Shown here: one piece after another, positions 1 to 8,655 of the stretch | How the letters are laid out: every line of letters starts with the position of its first letter | Numbering within the stretch: the stretch's first letter is position 1 | NCBI GenBank assembly: GCA_030044485.1 | Contig: JASHVQ010000084.1 | Coordinates: 1 to 18,737 of the forward strand | Reading direction: 5' to 3' | DNA length: 18,737 bases | From: Methylovirgula sp. | GTDB taxonomy: Bacteria; Pseudomonadota; Alphaproteobacteria; Rhizobiales; Beijerinckiaceae | The notes under the pieces: generated by a model | What the model saw: only the letters and a program-made list of their open reading frames with translations | The model's database searches: none | What the model was told of the DNA's origin: nothing | Translations under genes and position numbers: made by a program

Positions 1-950
1 TGGCGGATCATGCCGCGCGTGTCTTTGCCCGCCGCGCCCGCCTCGGCGCGGAAACAGGGGGTCGCGGCGACAAAACGTAAGGGGAGTTGCCTTTCTTCGA
101 GGATCGATTCGCGGACGAGATTGGCGAGCGGGACTTCGGCGGTGGGGATGAGCCAACGGCGTTTCTCACGCATAAGCTCACCTATTCTGAATCCGAATTC
201 TGAAATTTCGCCTCTATCAAACTCATCGACTGCTTGGTTGAACGCCTCACGGTATTCCAAATCGTTGGTCACCAGAAACTGATCTTCCTGAAACTTCGGC
301 AATTGCGCTGTCCCAAACATCGCATCGTCGCGTACGAGAAGCGGCGGGCTCACCTCGCTATAGCCGTGCTCGCCCGTATGCAGATCGAGCATGAATTGCG
401 CGAGCGCGCGCTCGAGCCTCGCGAGCGCGCCCTTCAGCACAACAAAGCGCGCGCCGGAAATTTTCGCCGCGGTCTCGAAATCCATGAGGCCCAATGCCTC
501 GCCGATGTCGAAATGTTCTTTGGGCTTGAACGCGAAATCTCGCCTTTTTGGTCTCACTTCGCCTTTTCGCGGCGGTAGCTCGACATTGTCGTTCTCGTCC
601 TTGCCGTCCGGCACGTCGGGCAAGGGCATGTTGGGGATTTCGGCGAGCGTCTTATCGAGCGCCGCAATCGCGGCGTGCTCTTCAGCTTCAAGAGATGGGA
701 GCGAAGCTTTCAGCGTGGCGACCTCCAACTTCAACGCCTCGGCGCGCGCTAAATCTTTCTTCGCCATGGCCGCGCCGATCTCTTTCGAGGCGGCATTGCG
801 GCGCTCTTGGGCGGCCTGCGACGCTACGATCGCCGCGCGGCGCCTCTCGTCGAGCGCGAGAAGCTCGCCCGAGCGCGGCTCGAGCCCGCGCCGCTGCAAG
901 CCCTCGTCAAAGGCTTCCCTGTTCTCGCGGATCCATTTGATGTCATACAT
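1..950 (-). CDS. serS: Seryl-tRNA synthetase, 3' end missing
   Basis: Cytoplasmic class II aminoacyl-tRNA synthetase that charges tRNA-Ser (and tRNA-Sec where present) with serine. About 316 codons are present, read without interruption from ATG at 950 ([10 protein letters not shown]) to the window edge. Residues 1-105 are the charged, helical tRNA-binding arm typical of SerS. The catalytic domain follows, with [16 protein letters not shown] and [10 protein letters not shown], then [10 protein letters not shown] and class II motif 2 (PCFRAEAG, Arg301 and Glu303). Motif 3 lies beyond the window. An extra segment at about residues 230-264, absent from the SerS sequences I remember, lies between QFLVTND and WLIPTAEV and is AT-rich. 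The ATG overlaps the tatC stop by 8 bases, so the two genes are probably translationally coupled. tatABC followed by serS is a common alphaproteobacterial order. Confidence 0.95.
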   Translation of the reverse strand, partial: MYDIKWIRENREAFDEGLQRRGLEPRSGELLALDERRRAAIVASQAAQERRNAASKEIGAAMAKKDLARAEALKLEVATLKASLPSLEAEEHAAIAALDKTLAEIPNMPLPDVPDGKDENDNVELPPRKGEVRPKRRDFAFKPKEHFDIGEALGLMDFETAAKISGARFVVLKGALARLERALAQFMLDLHTGEHGYSEVSPPLLVRDDAMFGTAQLPKFQEDQFLVTNDLEYREAFNQAVDEFDRGEISEFGFRIGELMREKRRWLIPTAEVPLANLVRESILEERQLPLRFVAATPCFRAEAGAAGKDTRGMIR

Positions 951-1737
951 GCGAGCTTCCGGCCGCGGCGCGCGCCGCTTCTTCGGCGCGCTGCTTTTCG
1001 ACGAAGGCCACCGACATGATCGACAGTTCGTAGAGAAGCAGGCCGGGAACGGCAAGCGCCAGCATCGAAAATATGTCGGGCGGCGTCAGGATGCCGGCGA
1101 CGATGAAGACGAGAACGATGGCATAGCGCCTCTGCTTCTTCAGAAAGGCCGAGTCCACGAGGCCGACGCGCCCCAGCAAGGTGAGCACCACCGGCAGCTG
1201 GAAGACAATCCCGAAGGCGAAGATGAGCGTCATGATCAACGACAAATATTCGCTGACGCGCGGCAGGAGCTCGATCTCGGCTCGCCCCGGCGCCTGCGCC
1301 TGCTGCATGGCGAGAAAAAAAGCCAGCAGATTGGGCATGACGACGAAATAGACGAGCAGCGCGCCGAGCGCGAAGAAAACCGGCGTTGCAAAAAGATAGG
1401 GCGCGAAGGCCTGGCGCTCGCGCCGGTAGAGGCCCGGCGCGACGAAGGCGTAAAGCTGCGCGAAGACGATGGGAGAGGAGAGAAAAGCCGCCGCGAAGAC
1501 GGCGACGCGAATCTGCGTGAAGAAATATTCCTGCGGCGCCGTATAGATGAGCCTGGCGTTCGGCCCGGCGGCGTGTTCGTAAGGAAGGAGCAGGAGGTTG
1601 TAGATGCTTTTGGCGAAAAAGAAGCAGATCACGAACAGCACGACGAAAGCCAGAAGCGCCTTGATAAGCCTGGCTCTGAGCTCGATCAGATGATCCATCA
1701 ACGGGGCGCGCGTCGCCTCGATATCGGCGTCCGTCAT
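943..1737 (-). CDS. tatC: Sec-independent protein translocase subunit TatC
   Basis: Multi-spanning inner-membrane core of the twin-arginine translocase, which with TatB recognises twin-arginine signal peptides of folded cargo. The protein is 264 aa, a normal length. The N-terminus has the TatC signature around [13 protein letters not shown]. Six hydrophobic segments follow, with the conserved stretches [23 protein letters not shown] and [15 protein letters not shown]. The second position of the FxLP motif is Gln; many proteobacteria have Glu, and Gln is, as I recall, usual in alphaproteobacteria. I chose ATG at 1737 (MTDADIEA) because it lies 13 nt after the tatB stop. The longer reading frame to 1788 would add an unconserved Arg/Pro-rich leader overlapping tatB. 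The stop codon overlaps the serS start. Confidence 0.96.
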   Translation of the reverse strand: MTDADIEATRAPLMDHLIELRARLIKALLAFVVLFVICFFFAKSIYNLLLLPYEHAAGPNARLIYTAPQEYFFTQIRVAVFAAAFLSSPIVFAQLYAFVAPGLYRRERQAFAPYLFATPVFFALGALLVYFVVMPNLLAFFLAMQQAQAPGRAEIELLPRVSEYLSLIMTLIFAFGIVFQLPVVLTLLGRVGLVDSAFLKKQRRYAIVLVFIVAGILTPPDIFSMLALAVPGLLLYELSIMSVAFVEKQRAEEAARAAAGSSHV

Positions 1738-1750
1738 CTTATTGCCTGCA

Positions 1751-2143
1751 TCAGGCCTGCGGAACCTCGGGCGCGGGACGCGGCGCAATCGACTCGCCCG
1801 GGCCCGGCGCCGGTGCGTTCTTTACCATCTCCCGCGTGACTTCGCCCGCTCCGACCGGGGCCTGCAGCGCCGAGGTGATTTCGGCCTTGGCCAAGGCCAA
1901 GGGATCGACGCCGAGATCCAGCTTGGCACTTTCGGCAAGGCTGCTCAGGCCGGCTTTCGCCTCCTCGGCGTCGGCCTCGCGCATCGCCTCCATGAATTGC
2001 GCCTGGAACTCGGCCCCGAGGCGGCGCAGTTTGGCAAGCGCCTGGCCGACCTGGCGCATGAGGCGTGGCAATTCCTTCGGGCCGATCACGATCAGCGCCA
2101 CGATGCCGATGATGAGAAGCTTACCGGCGTCGAATTCGAACAT
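1751..2143 (-). CDS. tatB: Sec-independent protein translocase subunit TatB
   Basis: Single-span membrane subunit that pairs with TatC in the twin-arginine signal-peptide receptor. It is 130 aa. Residues 1-21 form the short transmembrane helix (KLLIIGIVALIVIG), followed by the Gly-Pro hinge (G21-P22) and the amphipathic helix starting KELPRLMRQVGQAL. The C-terminal third is rich in Ala, Pro and Glu and low in complexity, as usual for TatB. The Phe-Glu-Phe-Asp N-terminus and the GPKELP motif separate it from TatA. It lies 26 nt downstream of tatA and 13 nt upstream of tatC. Confidence 0.95.
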   Translation of the reverse strand: MFEFDAGKLLIIGIVALIVIGPKELPRLMRQVGQALAKLRRLGAEFQAQFMEAMREADAEEAKAGLSSLAESAKLDLGVDPLALAKAEITSALQAPVGAGEVTREMVKNAPAPGPGESIAPRPAPEVPQA

Positions 2144-2169
2144 CGGTCAGGTTCGGCGGGCGCGGCGCC

Positions 2170-2406
2170 TCAGCCGGCCTTCTGCGTGTCGGAAACTTTG
2201 CTGGCTTCGGCGGCCGGACGATGGTCGATGGCCTGCGGCGTCTCGCCGGGTGCGGCGGGTTTGTCCTCTTCGGCAAGTCCTTTCTTGAAGGCTTTGATTC
2301 CTTTGGCAAAATCGCCCATGATATCCGAGATCCTGCCCTTGTTGCCGAAGACGATCAGCAGAACGGCGCCGATGATCAGCCAATGCCAAATCGATAAGCT
2401 CCCCAT
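2170..2406 (-). CDS. tatA: Sec-independent protein translocase subunit TatA
   Basis: Pore- or patch-forming subunit of the twin-arginine translocase in the inner membrane. It is 78 aa, a normal length. Residues 6-21 form the short transmembrane helix ([16 protein letters not shown]) ending in the conserved Phe-Gly hinge. An amphipathic helix with [10 protein letters not shown] follows, then an acidic, Pro/Ala-rich tail. The loop after the hinge reads [16 protein letters not shown], where many relatives have a basic GRGK-type start; this is a mild variant. A GGAG ribosome binding site lies 7 nt before the ATG. It is the first gene of tatABC-serS. The 117-nt gap upstream starts with a strong hairpin after atp12, and I could not identify a convincing promoter in the rest of it. 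Confidence 0.95.
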   Translation of the reverse strand: MGSLSIWHWLIIGAVLLIVFGNKGRISDIMGDFAKGIKAFKKGLAEEDKPAAPGETPQAIDHRPAAEASKVSDTQKAG

Positions 2407-2495
2407 GACGGGTCTCCACGTTCGAGATTGCCCAAAACCTAAGCTTCCTCAAAGACGAACACAAGGATTGCGCGCAAATTCCAGGGTTTCCAAAT

Positions 2496-2522
2496 CGGCG
2501 CGGGGCGTTCCGGCCCGCGCCG
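2496..2522 (-). terminator. GC-rich hairpin after atp12, possible terminator
   Basis: A perfect 9-bp inverted repeat (CGGCGCGGG at 2496-2504, CCCGCGCCG at 2514-2522) with a 9-nt loop begins 1 nt after the atp12 stop codon. On the minus strand the stem is followed by ATTTGG rather than a real U-tract. It could therefore be a weak intrinsic terminator or an mRNA 3'-end stabiliser. It separates atp12 from tatABC-serS, suggesting two transcripts. Confidence 0.5.
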
Positions 2523-2523
2523 T

Positions 2524-3297
2524 CTAAGCCGCGGCGAGCCGCCAAAGGCGATCGGCGGCGGTCATTTCGGCATGGCACCGCGCCCGGCGTTGCATCGCCT
2601 CCTCGTCCGCCCCCCAAAGCTTTATTTCGTAATCTTCGTCGACATGCGCGGCGCGCCAGGCCTCTTCGAGGTTGATGGCGCCTTCGGCCAGCGCAAGCGC
2701 GATCAGGACCGAGCCGGTCAGCGCGGTCATGAGGGAAAGGCTGGCGAGCGCCAGAGGCGCACCGCGGCCGCGCCGGCCGATTTCCTCAAGCTTGGCGCGA
2801 ACGGCCGCGATCGCTTCCGGCGGCTGCTCGACGAAGCCGATGCCTTCCGTGCACAGGAAACGCGCGCCGAGCCGGTTTGCGGCAAAGGCCAGGATCGGGT
2901 CCCAGGCTTCGGCTTCGGCTTTGACGAGGGTCGAAGGACCGCCCGCCCGATAGCAGACGAGATCCGTCTCGGCATATTTGAGCATTTCGGCCACGACGGC
3001 CTCTGTCGCGAAAGCCACGCCGTCGATTGCCGTATGGGCGATGCGGGTGAGCGGCATGGACGCAAAATCAATCTCGTCTTGCGCCGCCCACTCCAGGGCC
3101 ACGGCCTCGGCGGCGGCCAGCGTCGGCAGGACAAAGGGCGCCTTGGCGGGAGTTCTCGCCAAGCGGTCGTCGAGAAAGAGCGCGAAACCGCCCTTGTGCT
3201 CGCCCGCACTGGCGCTCGAATAGAAGCGCTTGCGCCGCCCCGTCGGGCCGTGCGCCTCCGGAGCGGCCGGCCCGGCTTTTGCGGTATCGTTCGACAT
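2524..3297 (-). CDS. ATP12-family F1-ATPase assembly chaperone
   Basis: Homolog of mitochondrial Atp12, which in eukaryotes binds F1 alpha subunits during ATP synthase assembly. The family is widespread in alphaproteobacteria, and the same role is inferred here. The protein is 257 aa. Recognisable blocks are GRRKRFYSSA near the N-terminus, FALFLDDRLARTPAKAPFVLPT, ALEWAAQDEIDFASMPLTR, AETDLVCYRA, WDPILAFAA and, towards the end, AWRAAHVDEDYEIKLWGAD. I placed the start at ATG 3297 (MSNDTAKAG). The frame stays open to 3648, but the added part is antisense to ppc and unconserved. No Shine-Dalgarno sequence is visible: an inverted repeat containing TATTTT sits directly before the ATG. A strong hairpin follows the stop. 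In relatives the gene often sits near an RluA-family synthase gene; here ppc lies between them. Confidence 0.9.
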   Translation of the reverse strand: MSNDTAKAGPAAPEAHGPTGRRKRFYSSASAGEHKGGFALFLDDRLARTPAKAPFVLPTLAAAEAVALEWAAQDEIDFASMPLTRIAHTAIDGVAFATEAVVAEMLKYAETDLVCYRAGGPSTLVKAEAEAWDPILAFAANRLGARFLCTEGIGFVEQPPEAIAAVRAKLEEIGRRGRGAPLALASLSLMTALTGSVLIALALAEGAINLEEAWRAAHVDEDYEIKLWGADEEAMQRRARCHAEMTAADRLWRLAAA

Positions 3298-3299
3298 GG

Positions 3300-3314
3300 G
3301 CGCTAAAATAGCGC
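3300..3314 (-). promoter_or_regulatory. Hairpin with -10-like TATTTT before atp12
   Basis: A 6-bp inverted repeat (GCGCTA at 3300-3305, TAGCGC at 3309-3314, plus-strand reading) lies 2 nt upstream of the atp12 ATG. On the minus strand it reads GCGCTATTTTAGCGC. TATTTT ends 7 nt before the ATG, so if it is a -10 element the transcript would start at or next to the start codon. No good -35 hexamer is found 17 nt upstream. The rest of the 142-nt region divergent with ppc holds no other convincing promoter; a TATAGG at 3393-3398 faces ppc but lacks a -35 partner. Confidence 0.3.
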
Positions 3315-3439
3315 GGATACGACCCGGCGGAAACGTCGCAGCCGGGCTTCCGCCAGACGCAGATTCCCGGAGCGCGCGGCTGCGCCAAAGGCTATAGGAT
3401 CGTCGAGGCCGGGCGGCGGGTCGCCCCGGGGAGCCAAAG

Positions 3440-6214
3440 ATGAACAAGGAAGCGGACAGGACGGAATTCGGCGCCGAGGCTGACCGGCTGCTGAAGGACG
3501 ACATACGCCTGCTCGGCCGCATGCTTGGCGACATGGTGCGCGAACAGGAGGGGCAGGAGATCTTCGACCTCGTCGAATTGATCCGCCAGACCTCGGTTCG
3601 CTTCCATCGCGACGGCGACGAAACCGCTCGCCACAGGCTCGAAGCCATTCTCGAATCGCTGACGCCGACGCAATCGGTGCAGATCGTGCGCGCCTACAGC
3701 TATTTCTCGCATCTGAGCAATATCGCCGAGGACCAGCACCAGATCCGCAAGCTGCGCGCCGATGCGATCGCCGGCCTGCCCGAGTCGCGGGGCACGCTCT
3801 TCCACGCCTTGGAGCACGCCCGCAAAGCCGGCATCAGCCCTGAGCAGCTTTGCGAATTCTTCGACCATGCTTTCATGGTCCCCGTCCTGACCGCGCATCC
3901 GACGGAGGTGCGACGCAGGAGCACCATGATGCGCGAAATGGCGATCGCGCATCTTCTCGAGCGCCGCGACCGCCAGCAGTGGACGCCGCTCGAACAGGCC
4001 GAGATCGAGGACAAGATACGCCGCGCCGTCCTCATTCTCTGGCAGACGAGCCTGCTGCGGCGCACGAAGCTCACGGTGCGCGACGAGGTTTTGAACGGCC
4101 TCTCCTACTATGATTACACATTCCTGGAAGAAGTGCCGCGGCTTTATCAAGACGTCGAGCGGCAGCTGCGCGCCTATGCGCCCGCAACCGCCGAAGCGCA
4201 CGTCGCCTCCTTCTTGAGGCTGGGGAGCTGGATCGGCGGCGATCGCGACGGCAATCCCTATGTCGACGCCGAAATCCTGCGCGAAACGGCGCGCATGCAG
4301 GGCACCCGCATCCTGTCGCATTATCTCGACGAATTGACCAAGCTCAGCGCCGAATTCTCGATGACCGCCGAGATCGTCGACGTCTCCGACGAGCTGCGCG
4401 AACTCGCCGCGAGTTCGCCAGATGCCTCTCCGCATCGCATGGCCGAACCCTACCGGCGCGCGATTGCCGCGGTGCGCGGCCGGATCGCCGCGACATTGCG
4501 GGCGCTGGACGATCAATATCCGACGAAGTCGCGGCACATGCCGATGCACCCGTATCGCAACACCGCCGAGTTCAAGCGCGATCTCTACATTATCGATCAG
4601 TCGCTGAAGACGCACGGCTCATATCTTCTGACGCGCGGCAGATTGCGCGCCCTGCGGCGCGCCGCCGATTGCTTCGGCTTCCATCTCGCTTCCATCGACC
4701 TGCGGCAGAATTCCGACGTCCACGAGCGCACCATCGCCGAACTCTTCGAGGCGGCCGAGCCCGGCACCAAATATGTCGAGCGCAGCGAGGAGGAGCGTGT
4801 CGCCCTGCTTGTCAAGGAGCTCTCCTCGGTTCGCACGCTTGCCTCGCCGTTCTTCTCCTATTCGGACGAGACCCGCAAGGAACTCAACGTGTTCCGCGCC
4901 GCCGTCGAGACCCGCGCCACTTTCGGCAACGAGGTTATCCGCACCAGCATCATCTCGCAGTCGCAGTCGGTCTCGGACCTGCTCGAACTTGCCGTGCTCC
5001 TCAAAGAAGTCGGGCTGATCACCGCCGACGGAAAGAGCGAGATCGACATCGTGCCGCTCTTTGAGACCATCGGCGACCTGCGCCGCTGCGCGGACGTGAT
5101 GGAGAAGGCCTTTGCCCTGCCCGCCTATCGCCGCCTTGTAGAAAGCCGCGGCAATGTGCAGGAAATCATGCTCGGCTACTCGGACAGCAACAAGGACGGC
5201 GGCTTCATCACCTCCGGCTGGGAGCTTTATAAGGCCGAGATCGGACTCATCGAAACGTTCCGCAGACATGGGGTCAAAATGCGCCTCTTCCACGGGCGCG
5301 GCGGCTCGGTGGGCCGCGGCGGCGGCCCAGCCTACGAGGCGATCCTCGCGCAACCGAGCGGCGCCGTCGGCGGACAGATCCGTGTCACCGAACAGGGCGA
5401 GATCATTTCCAGCAAATATTCGAATCCCGAAGTCGGGCGGCGCAACCTCGAGACGTTCGTGGCCGCGACGCTTGAAGCCTCGCTGCTCATGCCCGAGCAA
5501 CACGCGCCGCGTCCCGAATATCTCTCCGCCATGGAGGAGCTTTCCGGTCATGCCTTCAAAGCCTATCGGGCGCTCGTCTACGAAACGCCCGAGTTCGAGA
5601 GTTATTTCTGGGCTTCGACCGTCATCACCGAGATCGCGACGCTCAACATCGGCAGCCGGCCGGCCTCGCGCACCAAGACGCGCAAGATCCAGCATCTGCG
5701 CGCCATCCCCTGGGTCTTCTCCTGGGCGCAATGCCGGTTGATGTTGCCCGGCTGGTTCGGCTTCGGCTCGGCATTCAAGGCTTGGGTCGCCGAACATCCC
5801 GGCACGGGGCTCGCCTTCCTTCAGGACATGTACCGCGAATGGGGTTTCTTCCGCATGTTGCTCTCCAACATGGAAATGGTGCTCGCCAAGAGCAATATCG
5901 GCATTGCCTCGCGCTATGCCGAACTCGTGCCCGACAAGGCGGTACGCGACAAGATTTTCGAGGCCATCAGGTCGGAATGGACGGATTCGGTCGCCGCTCT
6001 TCTCGCGGTGACCAAACAGACCGAATTGTTGCAGGACAATCCGAGCCTCGACAAATCCTTGCGCATGCGCGTGCCCTATCTCGATCCGCTCAACCACGTG
6101 CAGGTCGAGCTGTTGAAGCTGCATCGCGCCGCCGACAGCGAGGACGAGTCGATCCTGCGCGCCGTGCAAATCACGATCAACGGCATTTCGGCGGGGCTGC
6201 GCAACAGCGGCTGA
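3440..6214 (+). CDS. ppc: Phosphoenolpyruvate carboxylase
   Basis: Cytoplasmic enzyme that carboxylates phosphoenolpyruvate with bicarbonate to oxaloacetate, refilling the TCA cycle; in serine-cycle methylotrophs it is also part of C1 assimilation. It is 924 aa, full length for the bacterial enzyme. Visible signatures in order are VLTAHPTE (catalytic His153), GGDRDGNP (266-273), GYSDSNKD (579-586), [14 protein letters not shown] (617-630, His618), [18 protein letters not shown], and [13 protein letters not shown] with LPGWFGFG. The C-terminus ends RNSG where most relatives end RNTG. The start is ATG 3440, with GGGGAG 6 nt upstream. It is transcribed alone on the plus strand, divergent from atp12. 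Its stop is only 3 nt from the stop of the convergent pseudouridine synthase gene. Whether it feeds a serine cycle cannot be told from this window. Confidence 0.98.
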   Translation: MNKEADRTEFGAEADRLLKDDIRLLGRMLGDMVREQEGQEIFDLVELIRQTSVRFHRDGDETARHRLEAILESLTPTQSVQIVRAYSYFSHLSNIAEDQHQIRKLRADAIAGLPESRGTLFHALEHARKAGISPEQLCEFFDHAFMVPVLTAHPTEVRRRSTMMREMAIAHLLERRDRQQWTPLEQAEIEDKIRRAVLILWQTSLLRRTKLTVRDEVLNGLSYYDYTFLEEVPRLYQDVERQLRAYAPATAEAHVASFLRLGSWIGGDRDGNPYVDAEILRETARMQGTRILSHYLDELTKLSAEFSMTAEIVDVSDELRELAASSPDASPHRMAEPYRRAIAAVRGRIAATLRALDDQYPTKSRHMPMHPYRNTAEFKRDLYIIDQSLKTHGSYLLTRGRLRALRRAADCFGFHLASIDLRQNSDVHERTIAELFEAAEPGTKYVERSEEERVALLVKELSSVRTLASPFFSYSDETRKELNVFRAAVETRATFGNEVIRTSIISQSQSVSDLLELAVLLKEVGLITADGKSEIDIVPLFETIGDLRRCADVMEKAFALPAYRRLVESRGNVQEIMLGYSDSNKDGGFITSGWELYKAEIGLIETFRRHGVKMRLFHGRGGSVGRGGGPAYEAILAQPSGAVGGQIRVTEQGEIISSKYSNPEVGRRNLETFVAATLEASLLMPEQHAPRPEYLSAMEELSGHAFKAYRALVYETPEFESYFWASTVITEIATLNIGSRPASRTKTRKIQHLRAIPWVFSWAQCRLMLPGWFGFGSAFKAWVAEHPGTGLAFLQDMYREWGFFRMLLSNMEMVLAKSNIGIASRYAELVPDKAVRDKIFEAIRSEWTDSVAALLAVTKQTELLQDNPSLDKSLRMRVPYLDPLNHVQVELLKLHRAADSEDESILRAVQITINGISAGLRNSG

Positions 6215-6217
6215 GGC

Positions 6218-7261
6218 TTACTCGGGCGCGCCTTCGATCGGGTCGTCGCGCTTTGCGTCGAAGCCGAAAAGCTCGAAACTCTTGCGCATGTGCGGCGGCA
6301 GCGGCGCAGTGACGTCGAGCACGCCGCCGCGCGGATGCGGAAGGATGAGGCGTCGCGCCAGCAAGTGCAGTTTGCGCTCGATGCTTTCGGGAATGCGCGG
6401 CGCGGAATTGGCGTCGCGCGGCTCCCGGGCGCCGCCTCCATATTTGGGGTCGCCGACGATCGGATGCCCGATCGCCTCGGCATGGGCGCGCAGCTGGTGC
6501 GTGCGTCCGGTGATCGGCTTCATCGACAGCCAGGCGAGCCTACCCGGAACTTTATCGACCACGGCGTAATAAGTGACGGAATGCTGCGCGTTCTCGTCGC
6601 CATGCTCGGCGACACGCATTTTCTCCAACGCCCCGCGCCGCGCCGTCGGCTTGGCGCCGCGCCCCCGTTCCTGCATGCCCTCGCCTTTGGCGAGGAACAG
6701 CGAAATGCGTCCTCGCGCCGGCTTCGGCACGCCTTCGACGAGCGCCCAATAGATTTTCTGGGCCTTGCGCGAGCGAAAGATTTCGCCGAGTTCCGCAGCC
6801 ATGCGGCGCGATTTGGCGACCAGCAACACGCCGGCCGTGTCCCGGTCGAGGCGATGCACGAGATGCGGCCTTTCGCCGCGCGCATTGGCAAGCGCGGCAA
6901 GCATGGCGTCGATATGGCGCGTCGTGCCGGAACCGCCCTGCACCGCAAGCCCGAAGGGTTTGTTGAGCACCATGAGGTCGTCGTCCTCGTAGAGGATCAT
7001 GGCGCGGATCGCGCGCCGATCCTCTTCCGAGGCAACCGGCTTCGGCGCAGCCGGCGCGATCTTCAGCGGCGGCACGCGGATCTTCTGGCCGACCTCGAGC
7101 CGAGTCGCGGTCGTTGCGCGCGCGCCGTCGACGCGCACCTGACCGGTACGCACGATCTTGTTGAGATGCGCCAGCGGAAGCGTCGGCAGGCGGCGCTTGA
7201 ACCAGCGGTCGAGCCGCATGCCGGCTTCGTCGTCGCCGACGATGAAGTTCTCAACGGGCAC
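6218..7261 (-). CDS. rluC: RluA/RluC-family 23S rRNA pseudouridine synthase
   Basis: Isomerises specific uridines to pseudouridine in RNA; the RluC branch acts on 23S rRNA, but the exact site cannot be read from sequence. The protein is 347 aa. Residues about 13-65 form an S4 RNA-binding domain (MRLDRWFKRRLP, IRTGQVRVDG-type segment). The synthase domain has LVLNKP-like VLNKPFGLAVQGG at about 98-110, the catalytic HRLDRDTAG (136-144, Asp139), and TGRTHQLRAHAEAIGHPIVGD near 251-271. The start is GTG 7261, chosen because the S4 domain begins a few residues later; no clear Shine-Dalgarno is present. The gene lies 83 nt after rarA, and that gap is almost filled by a palindromic REP-like element. 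The symbol reflects the family, not proven specificity. Confidence 0.9.
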   Translation of the reverse strand: MPVENFIVGDDEAGMRLDRWFKRRLPTLPLAHLNKIVRTGQVRVDGARATTATRLEVGQKIRVPPLKIAPAAPKPVASEEDRRAIRAMILYEDDDLMVLNKPFGLAVQGGSGTTRHIDAMLAALANARGERPHLVHRLDRDTAGVLLVAKSRRMAAELGEIFRSRKAQKIYWALVEGVPKPARGRISLFLAKGEGMQERGRGAKPTARRGALEKMRVAEHGDENAQHSVTYYAVVDKVPGRLAWLSMKPITGRTHQLRAHAEAIGHPIVGDPKYGGGAREPRDANSAPRIPESIERKLHLLARRLILPHPRGGVLDVTAPLPPHMRKSFELFGFDAKRDDPIEGAPE

Positions 7262-7270
7262 GACGAACCG

Positions 7271-7337
7271 TCATTGCGGGCGAAGCGAAATGATAGAGTT
7301 TCGCTTCCGGACCGCCGCTTCGCCGCCCCCGCAATGA
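7271..7337. repeat. REP-like palindromic element between rarA and rluC
   Basis: The outer arms are perfect over 10 bp (TCATTGCGGG at 7271-7280, CCCGCAATGA at 7328-7337). Inside them is a 9-bp stem (GAAGCGAAA at 7282-7290, TTTCGCTTC at 7299-7307) with an 8-nt loop. The edge TCATTGCGGGCGAAGCGAA closely resembles the dispersed TCATTGCGAGCGAAGCGAA-type repeats I know from many alphaproteobacterial genomes. I read it as one degenerate copy of such a repeat, inserted between the rarA stop and the rluC start. Only one copy is in the window. Confidence 0.55.
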
Positions 7338-7344
7338 GGTGTCC

Positions 7345-8655
7345 TCACGATCCTCGCCGCTCCTTCCTCAGCTTTTCCCAATAGTCGAGCCGTTTCTTGA
7401 TTTCGCGCTCGAAGCCGCGATCGACCGGCTCGTAGAGCTTGTGGCGGCCGAGTTTCTCCGGCCAATAATCCTGGCCGGAAAAAGCCTCGGGCGCATTATG
7501 GTCATAGTCGTAGCCCGCGCCATAGCCTTCCTGCCGCATGAGCCTGGTCGGCGCATTGAGGATAATCTTCGGCGGCATCAGCGAGCCATGTTCCTTGGCG
7601 AGCCGCTGCGCCTCGCCGAAAGCAACATAGGCGGCATTCGACTTGGGCGCGGCAGCGACGTAAATCACCGCATGGGCGAGCGCCAATTCCCCTTCGGGCG
7701 AGCCAAGAAAATCATAAGCGTCCTTGGCCGCATTGGCGACGACGAGCGCCTGCGGATCGGCAAGCCCCACGTCCTCGATCGCCATGCGCACGATGCGCCG
7801 CGCGAGGAAGAGAGGTGCCTCGCCGGCGTTCAGCATGCGCGCCAGATAATAAAGCGCCGCGTCCGGGTCGGAACCGCGCACGCTTTTATGCAGCGCGCTG
7901 ATGAGATTGTAGTGGCCCTCCTGGGCCTTGTCGTAGATGGGCGCGCGGCGCTGCACGATCTCGGCCAGCGCCGTAGTGTCGAAGGCCGCGCCCGGTTTCG
8001 ACGCACGCCAGACTTCTTCGGCGAGCGTCAACACGGCGCGTCCGTCGCCGTCCGCCATGGCCAGCAGCGCGGCGCGGGCTTCGGCGGTCAACGGCAGAGA
8101 TTTCCCCTCGAGCGCCTCGGCGCGCGCCAGCAGCTTTTCGAGCGCCGCCGCATCGAGCGGCTGAAAGACCAGGACACGGGCCCGCGACAGCAGCGCGGCA
8201 TTGAGCTCGAAGCTCGGATTCTCGGTCGTGGCGCCGATCAGTGTGATCGTTCCGTCTTCCATCACCGGCAGGAAGGAATCCTGCTGCGTGCGATTGAAGC
8301 GATGGATCTCGTCGACGAAGAGCAGCGTGCCCTGGCCGATGGCGCGGCGTTTGCGCGCCTCGTCGAAGACCTTTTTGAGCTCGGCGATCCCCGAAAAAAT
8401 CGCCGAGATCTGGACGAAGGCGAGATTCGTCTCGCGCGCCAACAGCCGCGCCACCGTGGTCTTGCCCGTGCCGGGCGGTCCCCAGAAGATGAGGCTGCCC
8501 ATCGCGCCGGAGCGCACGAGCCGCGTCAAAGCGCCCTCCGGACCGAGCAGATGGTCCTGGCCGGTCACGTCCTCGAGGCACTGCGGGCGCAGCCGGTCGG
8601 CGAGCGGGTGCGGCGCTTGGTCTTCAAGGCGGGCGGCTGCGAAAAGGTCGGGCAT
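7345..8655 (-). CDS. rarA: Replication-associated recombination protein RarA (MgsA)
   Basis: AAA+ ATPase of the RarA/MgsA/WRNIP1 family, which acts at stalled replication forks and is related to clamp-loader subunits. With the ATG at 8655 (MPDLFAAARL) it is 436 aa, typical length. Walker A GPPGTGKT covers residues 59-66, Walker B LLFVDEIHRF covers 111-120, and sensor 1 GATTENPSFELN starts at 141. The C-terminal tetramerisation region includes HKSVRGSDPDAALYYLARML and YGYDHNAP-like YGAGYDYDHNAPEAF, both family hallmarks. The frame can be extended to a TTG at 8676, which I consider less likely. rarA is divergent from the orphan parA gene, with 164 nt between them, and precedes rluC. Confidence 0.96.
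   Translation of the reverse strand: MPDLFAAARLEDQAPHPLADRLRPQCLEDVTGQDHLLGPEGALTRLVRSGAMGSLIFWGPPGTGKTTVARLLARETNLAFVQISAIFSGIAELKKVFDEARKRRAIGQGTLLFVDEIHRFNRTQQDSFLPVMEDGTITLIGATTENPSFELNAALLSRARVLVFQPLDAAALEKLLARAEALEGKSLPLTAEARAALLAMADGDGRAVLTLAEEVWRASKPGAAFDTTALAEIVQRRAPIYDKAQEGHYNLISALHKSVRGSDPDAALYYLARMLNAGEAPLFLARRIVRMAIEDVGLADPQALVVANAAKDAYDFLGSPEGELALAHAVIYVAAAPKSNAAYVAFGEAQRLAKEHGSLMPPKIILNAPTRLMRQEGYGAGYDYDHNAPEAFSGQDYWPEKLGRHKLYEPVDRGFEREIKKRLDYWEKLRKERRGS

Noticed and set aside
391..1839. A 482-codon plus-strand open frame, and other long frames at 4619-6169 (minus), 8777-10567 and 14591-15997 (plus)
   Set aside because: Each lies antisense to or out of frame with a clearly recognisable conserved gene (serS/tatC, ppc, the parA-like gene/degP, secY). 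They are rich in Arg, Ala, Gly and His, as expected from high-GC shadow frames, and have no recognisable domain.
3298..3648. N-terminal extension of the ATP12-family protein
   Set aside because: The extra 117 codons run antisense into ppc, are unconserved and low in complexity, while the family starts near MSNDTAKAG at 3297.
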